DNA from: Conchocele bisecta
Taxonomy: Eukaryota; Mollusca; Bivalvia; Lucinida; Thyasiridae
NCBI GenBank assembly: GCA_029237695.1
Contig: CM055267.1
Coordinates: 13,871,105 to 13,935,104 of the forward strand
Reading direction: 5' to 3'
Length of the DNA stretch: 64,000 bases
This document shows, in pieces, positions 51,602 to 63,626 of the stretch; positions within the stretch are counted from its first letter, which is position 1; each line of letters begins with the position of its first letter. The notes below the pieces were generated by a model. It searched no databases. It saw only the letters and a list, made by a program, of their open reading frames with translations, and was not told the DNA's origin. The position numbers and the translations under genes were made by a program.

Positions 51602-53160
51602 AGGTTGAGGCATTGTCAATGAAGTGGACAAACTAGGTCACGGTCATAAGAAGGTCAATGGTATACGTAAATGTCCTACGTATACCACTATAATAATGCA
51701 ACGATACGTGGACGAGAAATTACTTCACATAGTGGTCGCTGTGAACAGGCTCAGTGATGACAAAAACAAATTCAAGGTCACATGCAGGTCATTATATGGA
51801 TCGCATTGCCATATTTCGCCGATACTGATTTTGAAAATCGTCCATATTTACCGTAAATGATATCGATATGAGTGAGATTGTCATTGCGATAAGGGAGGTA
51901 ATAACACGGTTGGTAGCATTTCTTTTCATGCAAAGGTTAACTGTCGAGATGTCACTCTTAGAGCTATCGTAGAAACACATTATTCTTCTACAAATTCCGT
52001 GCACGGGTTGCTATACGAACATCTATTTATGCAGTACATTGTATCTTCTACATGTAGCTGAATGGGAATTTGTCAGGAATCCGGTGCATATTTCGGCGTG
52101 AAACATATTACGCTGGCGCGGAGTGCAGCATCAGTGGCTATTAATATAGTATGATGGCGCGGAACACGGGTAGCAAATAGCGTGATATCCTATTTGTCAT
52201 CCAAGTATCCAGACCACTATTTGACGTGCATGTATTATGTTCACATATTTTTAAGGAATTAAATGCGAGGGAGCGCTAGCGACCGCAGCATTTAGTTCGT
52301 GAAAAATCCAATATGTGAACAATAACATACTTATAGTTCAGCCAAGTGTATAATTCAATGTTCCATCCGAGTATTGATTTTCCATTTCTTGTCGAACTGT
52401 TAATCATTAAATCTGGTAACATGTAACATATTGGGGTTAAACGTTGAAATAAATGAAATAAGTTGAGCACAATGCTGCTCAACGATTGGCTTAGAAAGTA
52501 GGGCGAACTATATAAAGATACGTAGATCCAGAGATTAGAAATAAACTCTGAGATATTCATAAAACACATAAACTACACGTGAAATTATATGCTTAACACA
52601 TAAAGAAGAGGTTTATCCACGGATTAAATCAGAACAAATCGCAACTTTTTAATCTGTCGGTGCACAATAAAACCAACTCCCTCCATTGTGAACTACGTTC
52701 CAAAACTGGTTTTGCGTTAGCTTAGATAATCTCCGCAAAATACGAATTACTTTTACTATTTCATCTTTCCTGGCATTTAGCGACGAGCGAGCGGTTTAAT
52801 ACTTCATAGTTCATGTAAATATACCTACTTTGACATGGATTATCATTTAATTCCCGTTTTATTCGCAAAACGCGAGGACAGAATGTGCTGTTATTGTGAC
52901 CATATTTTACAATGGCCGGGTCTCATCTATAAAGATACAGATACTATAAAAGACAGATGGAATAGTAAAAGTCATTCGTATAGCTGAGATTATCTAAGCT
53001 AATTTTGCCTAAATATGCACGACGTCCGTATTATTTGGCACCGACACAGAAAATGGATCTTACGACGATTGCAACCAGCGTGTATCTTTACCAGCTTGAT
53101 CAGGTACAGTAAAATGTGCATTGTTATGTGTCCTCTCTGTTTATGCATACTCATATGATA
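51602..53160. other. No gene; degenerate repeats
   Basis: 52230-52600 carries ATATGTGAACAATAACATAC and related inverted pieces (TATGTTCACATATTTTTAAG) that also occur at 58690-58800, so it is probably a relative of that foldback. The rest is AT-rich with no supported ORF. Confidence 0.45.
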
Positions 53161-53440
53161 ATGCTTAACGCTTTGAACCCGAAAGCCCGCTGTATCGGTT
53201 TATGCAAACAGTGTAGATCCAGATGAGCCGGCTCGTAACGGGTCTGCACTTTTTGAAAATAATTTTCATATTTTTGATTGAGAACAAAATTTACCCTCTT
53301 TTCATAAATGGACCAGTCTGAAAACCATTTTCTGACGTTTGGATTGGTTGCAATGTTGACATATCAAAAAACACCATAATTAGAAATGGTAAAGACATAT
53401 CAAAATCCATCCAGATAATTAGGGGTGAAATGGTTAAACA
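53161..53440 (+). repeat. Dispersed repeat R3, copy 2
   Basis: TTAACGCTTTGAACCCGAAA, GATCCAGATGAGCCGGCTCG, GTCTGAAAACCATTTTCTGA, then AGGGGTGAAATGGTTAA. Confidence 0.75.
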
Positions 53441-53574
53441 GGATCTTATGATGTTTGCACTAACTTAACCCCAGACCTGGACATCCGCGAGATATGACAA
53501 GGGCCGGCACCATACATAGATGGAATACACAGGTGGAAGACTCTGACCTGTGACACAAAATAAATGCACATTAT

Positions 53575-53715
53575 AATTACAAAAAAATAACATTACCCCA
53601 CCCACTTGGTCTCGTACAGTACTATTTTCTATCTATAATATAATATAGTACTGTATGAGACCAAGTGGTGGAGTAATGGATTTTTTTGTAATCGACATTA
53701 TTTTGGTGTCACAGG
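53575..53715. repeat. Palindrome, about 140 bp
   Basis: CCACTTGGTCTCGTACAGTA and the inverse TACTGTATGAGACCAAGTGG flank a TATAATATAATA core. Outer arms ACAAAAAAATAACATTAC and inverted sequence extend it; GTGACACAAAATAAATG and CATTATTTTGGTGTCAC extend further. Confidence 0.8.
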
Positions 53716-53774
53716 TCCGAGTTTTCCGCCTGTGGTGGAATATATCCACAGTTGGTTGCAAACATAAATGTGAA

Positions 53775-54235
53775 TGTCACTGGATAAATGTGGCTTATGG
53801 GTTATGCTACCTGCAGGCCCTAGCAGACCCGTAGTTTCAAGGCACCGGGGTGAATGATGTGAAGGTCGTTTCGAAGGCTCAAGGGGTCTGAAGTATCTAC
53901 CTGTTTGAAGGGGGGGGGGGGTCGTTTCGAAGGCTCAAGGGGTCGAAGTATCATGGGGGTCTAAAAAAGTGGACCTCAAGGCTAAAAAAGTGAACCTCGA
54001 GGCTGGGCGGTGGGGGGGGGGGGGGGTCGTCCGGCCGCTCCGACCCCCCTGGCTACGGGCCTGACCTGTCTGATCAGGGTCTGCACTGCTCGTCATTATG
54101 CCAGTAAATCACATGTCATGCGTTGAGCAGACATACTAGCTCATTACCAGGCAGCTAGAATGCAAGTTAAGATCAGGAATTGAACTGACCGCAGATGTCA
54201 TAAGCCCCATTTCCCCAGTCACAGGTACACATAGC
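53775..54235. repeat. Foldback element F1 with G-rich insertion
   Basis: Left end AATGTGAATGTCACTGGATA, GTGGCTTATGGGTTATGCTA; right end AGCCCCATTTCCCCAGTCAC. Between them is a duplicated GTCGTTTCGAAGGCTCAAGG segment with long G runs (53860-54060). Confidence 0.7.
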
Positions 54236-54855
54236 GTATCCATATTCCACTATGTGTGTGTCCATGGACGCTACACATACCTACCAATGACTTTTCCGCC
54301 CTGGATTGTGGCGACCAAACCCCTGGTAACTAGATACATTCGAAAATATAACGTCTAATTCCCGACTCTAACGTTATTAAGCTTCCCGCAGTATTTCGAT
54401 ATGTGAAACAAGTCTGCAAAAACACTGGCCTTGTGCCTTGTTCCTTGTTTTTGCAGAATTGTTCAATCTAACTTTATTGAATGTGCGTCTAATTATCGAG
54501 GGTGTGTACAGCGTTTATATTAATAGAAATGACAGACAACATATAATACCCACATACTGGAATCTTTTGAACATATAATTCGCGTCCCTGTGAATTTTGG
54601 CAGTCTAATTCTCCTGTATGCACATCGGACCCGGGCGAGGAAACAACGACTTGTGCATTCAGACTGCATTTAAAATGTGCTAATGTCGCTTTTGTCAAGA
54701 TCTTGTCGGCACAACGGCTTAATGACCCTCCAGCATTGGTCAATGGTCAGTAATATTGCAGGTCCGGATTAAGTCCAACATAATGCTTCCACACTGAACA
54801 CATGTGAAAGTACGCAACACATCGTATATTTCCAAATATGAATTCAGAGGAATTG
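54236..54855. other. No gene recognised
   Basis: No supported ORF; the minus-strand ORF at 54489-54743 shows no recognisable content. Confidence 0.4.
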
Positions 54856-54857
54856 GA

Positions 54858-55035
54858 CTATACATGTAAGTGAAGGGGTCAGTGGAAGGAGGTGGCTAAG
54901 CCCCCTTCTTCCACTTACCCCTTCAAAAATGTGAGAGATAACCCAAATATTCTATCTGTAACGCAGGGCGACTTACAAGTCAGTAGATGTGAGTTAAGAA
55001 GTAAAATCGCCCTGCGTTACTGACAGAATATCCGG
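54858..55035. repeat. Two adjacent palindromes
   Basis: The first pairs GTAAGTGAAGGGGTCAGTGG with CCACTTACCCCTTC (54866-54925). The second pairs CTGTAACGCAGGGCGACTTA (54955) with CGCCCTGCGTTACTGACAG (55006-55025), enclosing ATTCTATCTG/CAGAATAT. Confidence 0.75.
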
Positions 55036-55055
55036 TTAGAGAATAAAGAATCTAG

Positions 55056-55255
55056 TAGTGTTGGAGACGTGTCCTGTGACGAGATCAGCCCCGACCCACG
55101 ACTGTCGCCCGCTATGGAGGTGTCGGACGCCAAATGGCTGCATCTACAGCGCTTCCTGTCCGAGGTCTCCTTCGATCAGGAAAGTCGGATGTCGCTATCT
55201 AACTACGACTCGGACTCCAGCGGCTCGTCCGACTGTCTGCCCGGACGGAACCGAG
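55056..55255 (+). CDS. Exon A of an unrecognised acidic host protein
   Basis: Open frame with SCDEISPDPRLSPAMEVSD, KWLHLQRFLSEVSFDQESRM and SLSNYDSDSSGSSDCLPGRN, ending at CCGAG followed by GTACGTACG, a strong 5' splice site, in phase 1. The 3' splice site is probably TCTAG at 55055; a few bases either way are possible, and the frame is open back to about 55024. The next exon (56512) begins in the matching phase, so the two are very likely consecutive. Serine/aspartate-rich and apparently disordered. I do not recognise the family. Confidence 0.6.
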
Positions 55256-55311
55256 GTACGTACGAGTGTAATGTACACATGTCTGTCCTGACCGTACTGT
55301 AGTGACCATCT

Positions 55312-55481
55312 TTTATGAGACAAGCCATGTGATTTTGTACCTAGGAAGTTGTGTGATTTTTTATGACAAATCTTTACCGAAACTGTGATTTACGGAAAAT
55401 TTCGTAAATTGTGTAACTATTTTTTTCATAAGATATCGCACATCTTCTTAGGTACAAAACCACATGGCTCGTCTCATATGT
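55312..55481. repeat. Foldback F5, copy 2, in the intron
   Basis: GAGACAAGCCATGTGATTTT and the inverted AAAACCACATGGCTCGTCTC bound about 170 bases. Confidence 0.75.
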
Positions 55482-55485
55482 GGCT

Positions 55486-55760
55486 GCTGTCTGGAGAAAT
55501 TCAGCTTACGGGATACAGTGGGGTCAGCGTGTAAGTGCACACACGAACGAACACGACAGGTTGGAACCAACCTGTCGTGTTCGTTCGTGTGTGCACTTAC
55601 ACGCTGACCCCACTGTATGTGGTCAGTTTCATTCCTGATCTTCGAGTGCATTACAGAATGATAACGATCTACACGGCTTGTTAAACGTAGGACGATCGTT
55701 TCGCTGACTGAATGGCGATCAGTGCAGATCCTGATCAGGTTGCGCGGTCCAAGTTCAAAT
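55486..55760. repeat. F1 remnant split by a 106-bp palindrome
   Basis: The F1 left end (GTGGCTGCTGTCTGGAGAAA) is interrupted at 55513-55618 by a palindrome with ATACAGTGGGGTCAGCGTGT arms and a two-base centre. F1-like GTGCAGATCCTGATCAGGTT follows at about 55720. Confidence 0.8.
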
Positions 55761-56395
55761 AGCTACTGGTAACACGGTGGATATAGTACGTGACGGGCAC
55801 CTGCTATTTGGATGGGGTGCACTGAATCAGGTAGAAAATCCCCCACTTCAGAAAATATTTTATTTAAGACCTCAGCAACTACTGAAATGATTTTGGCGCG
55901 ATAAAGCGCATATACACCGGAAAATATAATAGTATCACCTGCCAATGTCCCCGGCCTCCGAGATTTAGCCGTTTAGGAGTTATTTCGAGAAATTGCAGTT
56001 TATTGCCACCAAAAGGGACACACGAACGCGCACTGGTCCTGATACAGTTACGTTGACATGCAATCATACTGCACATTCACCGATCAGTCAGGAAGACCCG
56101 AATATTAAACCCTAGTGCACAAAATATTTCCTTATTTCCAGCAGAATGTAGGTTTTCTCGAAATAACTCATAAATGGCTAAGGCTGCGAACACGGGGACA
56201 TCGGCAGGTGTTGCTAATATTATTTTCCGGGATATCTGCACTTTATCGCGTAAAAATCGCTTCAGTAGTTGCTGAGGTATTAAATAAAGTATGGTCTGAA
56301 GTGGAGGATGTTCTTACCTCAGGCGATTCAGTGCACCCCATCCAAATTGCCGTTGCCCGTGACGTATTGTACCCACCGTGTTATCAGATTAATTT
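55760..56395. repeat. Foldback element of about 640 bp in the intron
   Basis: ACACGGTGGATATAGTACGT and inverted ACGTATTGTACCCACCGTGT are the outer arms. Inner arms pair TGATTTTGGCGCGATAAAGC with GCACTTTATCGCGTAAAAAT. Arms of about 230 bases diverged by roughly 15 percent. Confidence 0.8.
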
Positions 56396-56511
56396 GTTAC
56401 ACTCCCGCAATAAGACTTGCTTGATTGTGAGTTGGTTTTGCCAATAGATGTTCAAAACAATTGATACTCATGACAGGCGGTTGTGTAACATTACATTCTG
56501 CGTTGTTTCAG

Positions 56512-57285
56512 ATGACGACTCTCGACACATATGGACACAGGACCCCTCACCCGACCTGGGCCAGAACCCCCGCTCCACCAGGACGCCCCCCGCCCTACAT
56601 GCCGGGTCTCCTAGAGGACACGGACCACCGCGGCACGCCGGACGGACACACGGACCCGCCTGTATTGGGCCGACACCCCACAGTGCTACTTCCCAGTCGG
56701 GCATACACACGGGCATACACCGTGCGGACACAAAACCTAAATGGTATCAGCAAACGTCGCATCAAGTCCTTCAACGAAAGGTACAGATTAACGAAAATAT
56801 CAATATTGACGCACATGCGAGTGCGTATCAAACCAATACACACAACCACGAATACCAACAACATCGGCAGAACACTGAAGGTGACCAACAGTTGTGCGAC
56901 CCCTTGGTTCGGTCCAGTAACAAATTTACTTTCCCAAACCACGAACACAATTCACAAACTCTTCAGCAACATGGCGTTACTGCCACCGACAGCACGCCTC
57001 ATTCGGAAACACCCTTTCAGAACACCACCAAAGATCGACTAGACATACAGCCTGTAAATGGCGACCACCGCGAGTACGGCGATAATTTACAAGAGGAACT
57101 AGCAATTGAAACAGATCTGTTCACTAAAGCAACTAACCGTCAAACCCACGGACATTCCTCGTACGTGAATCACGTGACGTGGGTGCGGACGTCGCCGACG
57201 CTGGAGCTACACACGGAGGAGGAGGATGAGGGTAGAGACGCGGCTGTTGTGGATACTGATGACACGGATGATAGCTACAGCGATG
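56512..57285 (+). CDS. Exon B of the unrecognised acidic host protein
   Basis: GCGTTGTTTCAG precedes 56512 (good 3' splice site) and GTAGGTGTA follows 57285 (good 5' splice site), phase 1 at both ends, compatible with exon A. The encoded 258 residues are low-complexity: DSRHIWTQDPSPDLGQNPRS, arginine/proline/glycine-rich and histidine-rich stretches (RGHGPPRHAGRTHGP), a Gln/Asn/His-rich middle (NTHNHEYQQHRQNTEGDQQL), then SYVNHVTWVRTSPTLELHTE and an acidic end VVDTDDTDDSYSDG. The frame is intact over 774 bases. An overlapping +1 frame is also open for 190 codons but is not in phase with exon A. Large, probably intracellular and disordered; I cannot name it. Confidence 0.65.
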
Positions 57286-57339
57286 GTAGGTGTATGATAA
57301 AACGGAAAGGTGGGTGGGGTAATGTTATTTGTTTTTAAC

Positions 57340-57527
57340 CCTTTGAATCCGAAAACCCGCGAAAGCCGTTTATGCAAACAGTGCAGATCCAGATGAGCCG
57401 GCTCATAACTTTTTGAAAATAATTTTTCATAAATGGACTAGTCCGAAAATCATTTTATGATGATTGGGTTGGCTGCAAAATTAACACATCAAAATCCATT
57501 CCAGTTACTTAGGGGTGAAAGGGTTAA
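57340..57527 (+). repeat. Dispersed repeat R3, copy 3
   Basis: TTAACCCTTTGAATCCGAAA at the start and GGGGTGAAAGGGTTAACC at the end, with GATCCAGATGAGCCGGCTCA inside. Confidence 0.8.
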
Positions 57528-57887
57528 CCAATTCGTCCCTAAATATCTGACATTCATAGTTCCATGTTCATGTCTAGATTATTCCATTAATCAGATTAGG
57601 AGTGTTTTTAAAAAGTTTGAAACAAATTTTAAAATGCTGCATATCCTGACGAGACATCTTTTATAAATGTTTATAAATGTTGCATTATGGTCTGTAGGGT
57701 CTAACGTGTTAACGCCCAATGTTTTAAGTCCGAGTTTTCGTGCAGGAGCCATCTAATCAGCAGCAAACATCAAACACCTATTTTTACTTGCATAATACGA
57801 TCACCTAAAATGTCCAGTGCTTATATTTATGTAACACAGAATAATCTGTCGCCACGTTTAGACACGTATTTTAAACCGCACTTGGTA
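57528..57887. other. No gene recognised
   Basis: AT-rich, presumably intron or intergenic. Confidence 0.4.
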
Positions 57888-57959
57888 ACATATCGATGGT
57901 CTAGTAACATAAGGTCGTAACTGCAGTTACGACCTTATGTTACTAGACCATCGATATGT
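57888..57959. repeat. Perfect 72-bp palindrome, no spacer
   Basis: Arms ACATATCGATGGTCTAGTAA meet at CTGCAG. Every base pairs. No second copy was noticed in the window. Confidence 0.97.
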
Positions 57960-58267
57960 CATGACAAGCAGCATCGACAGAGAATGATCACTGCCCGTGC
58001 ATCTGTCATGATCATAATGAACCTGCCATATTGGGCAAGCAAGGACGGCTGCCGACTGCGACATGTGAATACCACGTAGCAGGGGCGGTAACATGCTTGC
58101 AAATTCTGTAATTATGTTTAGGAACCAGAAGAAAGTCAGAGAAATACCACGAATACCAATACCCGCCAGTAAAGGCCTGCCGTATTATTCGATAGGCATT
58201 TAGTTGCGGATTTTTGGTTTTCGTGGAAGTTTGTATTTCACTGACTTCTGCTGGTTTCTAAACTTAA

Positions 58268-58463
58268 CTCTTTCAACCATAGAGGCCAGAAAGTCAACAT
58301 ATGCAAACACTGTAGACCCAGATGTACCGGCTCGTAACGAGCCGTCTCACCAGGATCTGCAGCATTTTTCAGTATCGTCGAATTCACATTTTCTAGTCAA
58401 TGGAATAGTCCAATCATTAACATGGAAAAGCCAATGTTGGACATTTACGGGCGAAAAGGTTAA
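58268..58463 (+). repeat. Dispersed repeat R3, copy 4 (diverged)
   Basis: TTAACTCTTTCAACC at the start, CCGGCTCGTAACGAGCCG in the middle and GCGAAAAGGTTAA at the end. Confidence 0.65.
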
Positions 58464-58689
58464 TATAGCTACTACATATGATGAATAGTCCCCGAGTCCA
58501 ACATACTCTGTGCTGTTTGTAAATATATTAACAGGACGATATTATGTTTAGCCATTTCGAATTGTTTAAGTAAACCGAATATGAATCAACCTGGGGCCAC
58601 TGCCGGTTTTGTTCCTATCACACCAATCAGAGAGGCAATACAATGTGCACGTCTTCACTGGCGTTTTATGTATAGTATAAGTACTAGTT

Positions 58690-58800
58690 ATTGTTCATAT
58701 GTTGAATTTTTAATAAATTAATTTCGTAGCGAGCGTAACGCTCGCTACGAAATTAATTTATTAAAAATTAAATATGTGAACTATAACGTACTTATTGTTT
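58690..58800. repeat. Palindrome with AATTAATTTATTAAAAATT arms
   Basis: TTTTTAATAAATTAATTTCG, then TAGCGAGCGTAACGCTCGCT at the dyad, then the inverse. Flanks GTTCATATGTTGAATT and AAATATGTGAACTATAAC also pair. 58801-59149 has no recognised gene. Confidence 0.9.
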
Positions 58801-59701
58801 AACCAGCCCAGTCGCGAAGCTCCACGCCTAAACGTGTTTCGAATCGCTATACTAGTATGTGATTGGCGGTGTGACACGAAGTGAGCGCGCATGTGGGCGG
58901 TAATATGCGTTGCGTCTCGTGAACTGATGACAACAACGCATATGATCAGTTCTAAATATAGCGCAGAACATTTAATGATTAATTTAATACATATTGGCGA
59001 AAGTGTCGCAATATGCAATTAATTGAGACGAAATGCTGTTCTTTCAATGGTCAAGAAACTACGGTTAACAACAAGTTAGCTTTTAGCCAGTTCAGCCCCA
59101 CAGGCCGTACATTGTATTTCTATTATGTATTATGACAGTAGATCCAGATAGACCTTGAGCCACCAATAACCCCCCCTCCCCCCCTGTGGGATTTTTGGTC
59201 AGTATGATTTTCGGATTCAGTAACCTATTGTCTATCAAACCTGATTGTCTGCGCCTACAAAGCCGATGGATGAACAAATGGCAGCCATTTTCCAAAATGG
59301 CCGCCATACAAAACTGGGTGGTTTTAGAACAGGCCGATATGTGTCATTTAAATCACGTTCTTCCAAGTTAAAGCGATATCATTATTTTTCACCAATTGAG
59401 TATAAAATGACTTACAATAAGTTTTTATATTGGATACCATCCTCAAATAGCCACAATTATCAAAATGGCCGCCAAAATACTTAATTGTTTATGCTTGCAA
59501 CATTTTTGTTCACCACACGATGAGCTACCTACAATTTAATCACGTCAGTAGCAACATATTCACATGGCAGATTCTTTTTCACATCGATTTGCATTATTTC
59601 TGGTGTGCTAACAACGGTAATTATTTTCAAAATGGCCGCCAAACAGATATTATATAATGGCCCTTTCGGGTATTTTTGGAGATTATTGGAGTTCATGACA
59701 A

Positions 59702-62028
59702 ATGACAAAATGCATGAAAGCATTGTCATCATACTCGGAGTTTCGAGACAGGGTTAGTGAAGGGAAACTTGGGAAAACGGCACAGTATTGGCTGGGATAC
59801 ATGGATTCGGTGCATACGGTGTTGCAGTTTCTGCGAGCCACCAAAGAAAACAACTTAGACCTTCACATAGCATGTCTTCAGAAGATGTGTCCATTGTTCT
59901 TCAGCTTTGACAATCCCAACTACGCACGGTATACTACAGTATATCTGCTGAGTTTGTTAAACTTAGAGCAGTTATATCCTGGGATGGAAGATCTGTTAAG
60001 GAACAATGGATTCAGCGTGAACCGATCCAGTGTTCCGTCATCCAGAAATGGCGTGGATATCACAATAGAGCAAACCATCAATCGCCATGCTAAGTCACAT
60101 GGAGGTATCATAGGTTTCAGCCGCAATTATGCAGCATACTACAGATGGTATATGACGAGACACTTCCGAGCTAGCTACATGGATGCTACGCTTGAACTGG
60201 CTGATATGAACGCGCATGAACAGTCTTCACACAAGGACACACGAACTTCGGAAATATCCAGAAGTGAAACAGACGTCAAGAAAATTATCAATGCAATAGG
60301 AAATTTTATAGATCCGTTTGAAGCACCAGATGAATCGCTCTATTGCATATATTCAGGGGCGTCAGCTCCTAAAGATGTCGTTGACGATCTGCTGTCTGCA
60401 GAAATGACAGGACACAAAGGTTTGCGCGGTTTGTCCAGGAGCGGTTTGTTGAAAAGTCAGTCAACTTTCATGCACCAATAAAACAGTTGCGCTGAGAACA
60501 TTTGCATCACTCGCTAAAGCTGTGAAGCTCACTGGTACGCAGAGAAAGATAAAGGAGTTAGTAGCTGAACGAAATATATTTGGGCAGCTAATTTCACTTG
60601 CTCTCAAACACAACATTGACATGGAAAAGGTGCTTAGCTACCCATTGGGACCTGTGCCATGGTCGCTCGCCACTGCGGATGGCTCGCCAGCAAAAATATG
60701 ATAAAGCTAAACTCATGCACCAGCTTGAAGGACAATCACATAGTGTTGATGTACCTCCGACGGGTCAAGTGAGCTATATTATTGACGCAATGCACTGTTA
60801 TACATGCAGACCGCTTTGCCAACACATTCGCGATCTGCAGATAACATATATAACAGCTCCCGAAAGTTGAGCGTGTAGATTTTGTGACAGATACATACCA
60901 AGACTTGACAATAAAAGCATCTGAGCGAATACGCAGGGTACATCAAAGACTTACATTATAAAAGGACCTCTCACAAAAGTTCCACGAGATTGGAAACTGT
61001 TCTTGTCAAACAATTCAAACAAAACACAACTAATTAGACTTCTCATGTCTGAATGGATGCAAGAGAAGTACGCTCCAAAGCTGATCGGCAAGACTATTCA
61101 GTTTGTAAGCGGGGAGGGGGGCAATGTATGCAGCTAACTAGCACTGATGGTAAGACTACACAAACTGTTGAGATAGAGGAGTTGCACTCATCGCAAGAGG
61201 AGGCGGATACACGGCTAATCCTGCATTGTGCGTACCATGCACTGCATACACCAGAGAACAGCACCATTATTGTGAGATCCCCAGACACGGATGTGTTTGT
61301 TTTGATGTTGAAATTCGGACAGAAGCTGAAACAACAAACTGCTGTTAGATACCGGAGTTGGGTAACAAGAGGCGGCTGGTTGACATACATGGTGTCATTG
61401 GAGACATAGGAACTGAACTGTGTTTCGCATTGCCTGCACTCCATGCTTTTACAGGCTGTGATAGCACAAGTGCTTTCGTTCGGCGTGGTAAAGTTACTCC
61501 TTTGAAAACACTCCAGCGGCATCCAGAGTTTATTGAAGCCTTCCAGAAGTTGGGAATATCTCAGTCAGTTGATGAAAAGCTATTTCAAACGCTTGAACAC
61601 TTTGTATGCTTGCTGTACAACAAATCAGACATTACAGATATCAACAAGCTACGAATGGAGCTATTTCTACAAAAGTGTAGCCCCAGGTCTGGCGATCTTC
61701 TTTCGACGTAGAATGGGGCTGACCTGAGCCTTTTACCACCATACAGATCGTCAATGAAAATGCATGTAGCAAGAGCCAACTATCAAACGCTCATTTGGAA
61801 CAATGCTGACCGGCGTGATGCAGACATACCGCCACCAGATGAACATGGATGGAAGTTAACAATGGCTTGTTAGAATGTAAGTGGACAGAAGGAGATCACC
61901 TGCCAAGTGATATGGTTGATCTGTTAATAGAGGAATGGGATGACGTACCTGATACTGATGAAACAGAAGATCCTGAAGCAGAGAGCCTACTTGATGCCAT
62001 GTTTGACACTGATGACGCGTATGACTAG
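59702..62028 (+). pseudogene. Transposon protein with XPG/PIN-like acidic motifs
   Basis: ATG 59702 (MTKCMKALSSYSEFRDRVSE), open to 60481 and then continuing in other frames: NIFGQLISLALKHNIDMEKV (about 60580), KLMHQLEGQSHSVDVPP (about 60705), VGP-type regions, then ELHSSQEEADTRLILHCAYH (about 61180), STIIVRSPDTDVFVLMLKFG (about 61262), LHAFTGCDSTSAFVRRGKV (about 61440), EFIEAFQKLGISQSVDEKLF, MKMHVARANYQTLIWNN (about 61765), and an acidic end stopping at 62028. The E-E-A-D, S-P-D-T-D and G-C-D motifs come in the order and spacing of XPG/FEN-type nucleases (E-A-x-A, S-x-D-x-D, G-x-D). About 770 codons with at least seven frameshifts. Proteins of this type are frequent in mollusc and cnidarian genomes as uncharacterised repeats. 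The nuclease assignment is from motifs only. Confidence 0.6.
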
Positions 62029-62069
62029 TCTGGATTTATCTTAACCTACTCTCACAATTAGAACTTCAC

Positions 62070-62850
62070 ATAACTTGCCTGATGTTGTGACGATCGAAAT
62101 TTGAATATTGTAAACCATGATGTATTTTGCCTCTTGAATTGTATTATATGTGGCTGGAACGTTTGTACATTGTGTTTCATCATGCCTGATGCTGTGATGA
62201 TTGCCTCGCCATAGATGCGATGTTTTGACATTAACAACATGTATACTTTTTTTTTTTGCAAGTTGAATGCTGTAAACCATGATATATGTTGCCTCTTGAA
62301 TTGTATATGTGGATCAAGCTGTTGCCTATTGTGTTTCATCTTGCCTGCTGCTGTGAGGATTACCTCGCCACATGTGCGATGTTTTGACTTTAACAATATG
62401 TAGAATATTTTGTATTGCAAGTTGAATACGGTAAACTATGATGTATGTTGTCTCTTGAATTGTATTATATGTGGATTAACTTTTTGCCTATTGTGTTTCA
62501 TCTTGCCTGATGCTGTGAGGATTGCCTCGCCACAGGTGCGATGTTTTGACTTGAACAACATGTAGACTATTTTGTATTGCAAGTTGATTACTGTAAACCA
62601 TGACATGTGTTTCCTCTTGAATTGTATTATATGTGGATTACGTTTTTGCCTATTGTGTTTCATCTTGCCTGATGCTGTGAGGATTGCCTCGCCACATGTG
62701 CGATGTTTTGACTTTAACAACATGTATTTTTGTATTGCAAGTTGAATACTGTAAACCATGATGTATGTTGCCTCTTGAATTGTATTATATGTGGATTCAG
62801 TTTTTGCCTATTGTGTTTCATCTTGCCTGATGCTGTGAGGATTGTCTCGC
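62070..62850. repeat. Tandem array, about 175-bp unit, about 5 copies
   Basis: Each unit has GATGCTGTGAGGATTGCCTC, GCGATGTTTTGACTTTAACA, TATTTTGTATTGCAAGTTGA and ATGTTGCCTCTTGAATTGTA. It lies inside the transposon, just after the broken gene. Minus-strand ORFs here are repeat by-products. Confidence 0.92.
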
Positions 62851-63626
62851 CACTATAACGAGATTATTAATGTTGTAGATCAACTACTGTTGCCGATAAT
62901 GATCTAGTGCCCCGAAATGTTTGAATATTCGGATATATTTTCAAAATCGGTACCGTCAATTTTTATTTGAGAAATGTCCGTACAGACGGACGAAAACACG
63001 GACTCATAGTATATTTAGTAAGTATGGACATAATGTTACTATTTGAGTTGTTTTCAATCCATAGTAAGCGGTTATAATGTTGTTAAATTGCATAATATTA
63101 CATACCTGTTAAATTGCCATTGTAAAATGAGTGGGTGGGGAATGGTCGAAAATACGTTATTTTTCACTTTGTATATTTTGTGGTAGACACTAAAATAGTC
63201 GACGTATATACATTGGATATGTTCAATTGGCCCTACTAGACTACATTGACATTGATAAAATGAAAAAACGTCAACGTTTTAACTTTTATAAAGTTATTAA
63301 CATGTATATTTTACCATTGAAATTGGGTGGGTGGGGTAATAAAACCTGTAAAATATGACTTCTAGATTGTCAAATTTATTTCAATTGTATATATTCTATT
63401 CATGGTGTTCAACATCTCGGAAAACGTACGAAAAATACAATCTTATTCGAACAAAAGGATATAAGTTAGGCAATTTTTATTAAAAAATGCGATTTTTCAA
63501 GATACTAAAAATACCGAGGGTGACATACTTGAAAATGGCGCCATATGTTCATCCATCGGGTTACAGAGCGTAGACAACGGATTAACACTCATAATTGAAT
63601 GTAGTTTCAGGAAATATATGTCTGCA
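62851..63626. other. No gene; right subterminal part of the transposon
   Basis: AT-rich with two GTGGGTGGGG motifs (63125, 63325) but no ORF. Confidence 0.5.

Noticed and set aside
56461..57042. Alternative 193-residue frame in exon B
   Set aside because: Not in phase with exon A across the splice sites; the other frame is longer and joins in phase.
62041..62759. Minus-strand ORFs of 79-120 residues with repeated peptide
   Set aside because: Readings of the 175-bp tandem array; the peptide repeats exactly with the DNA unit.
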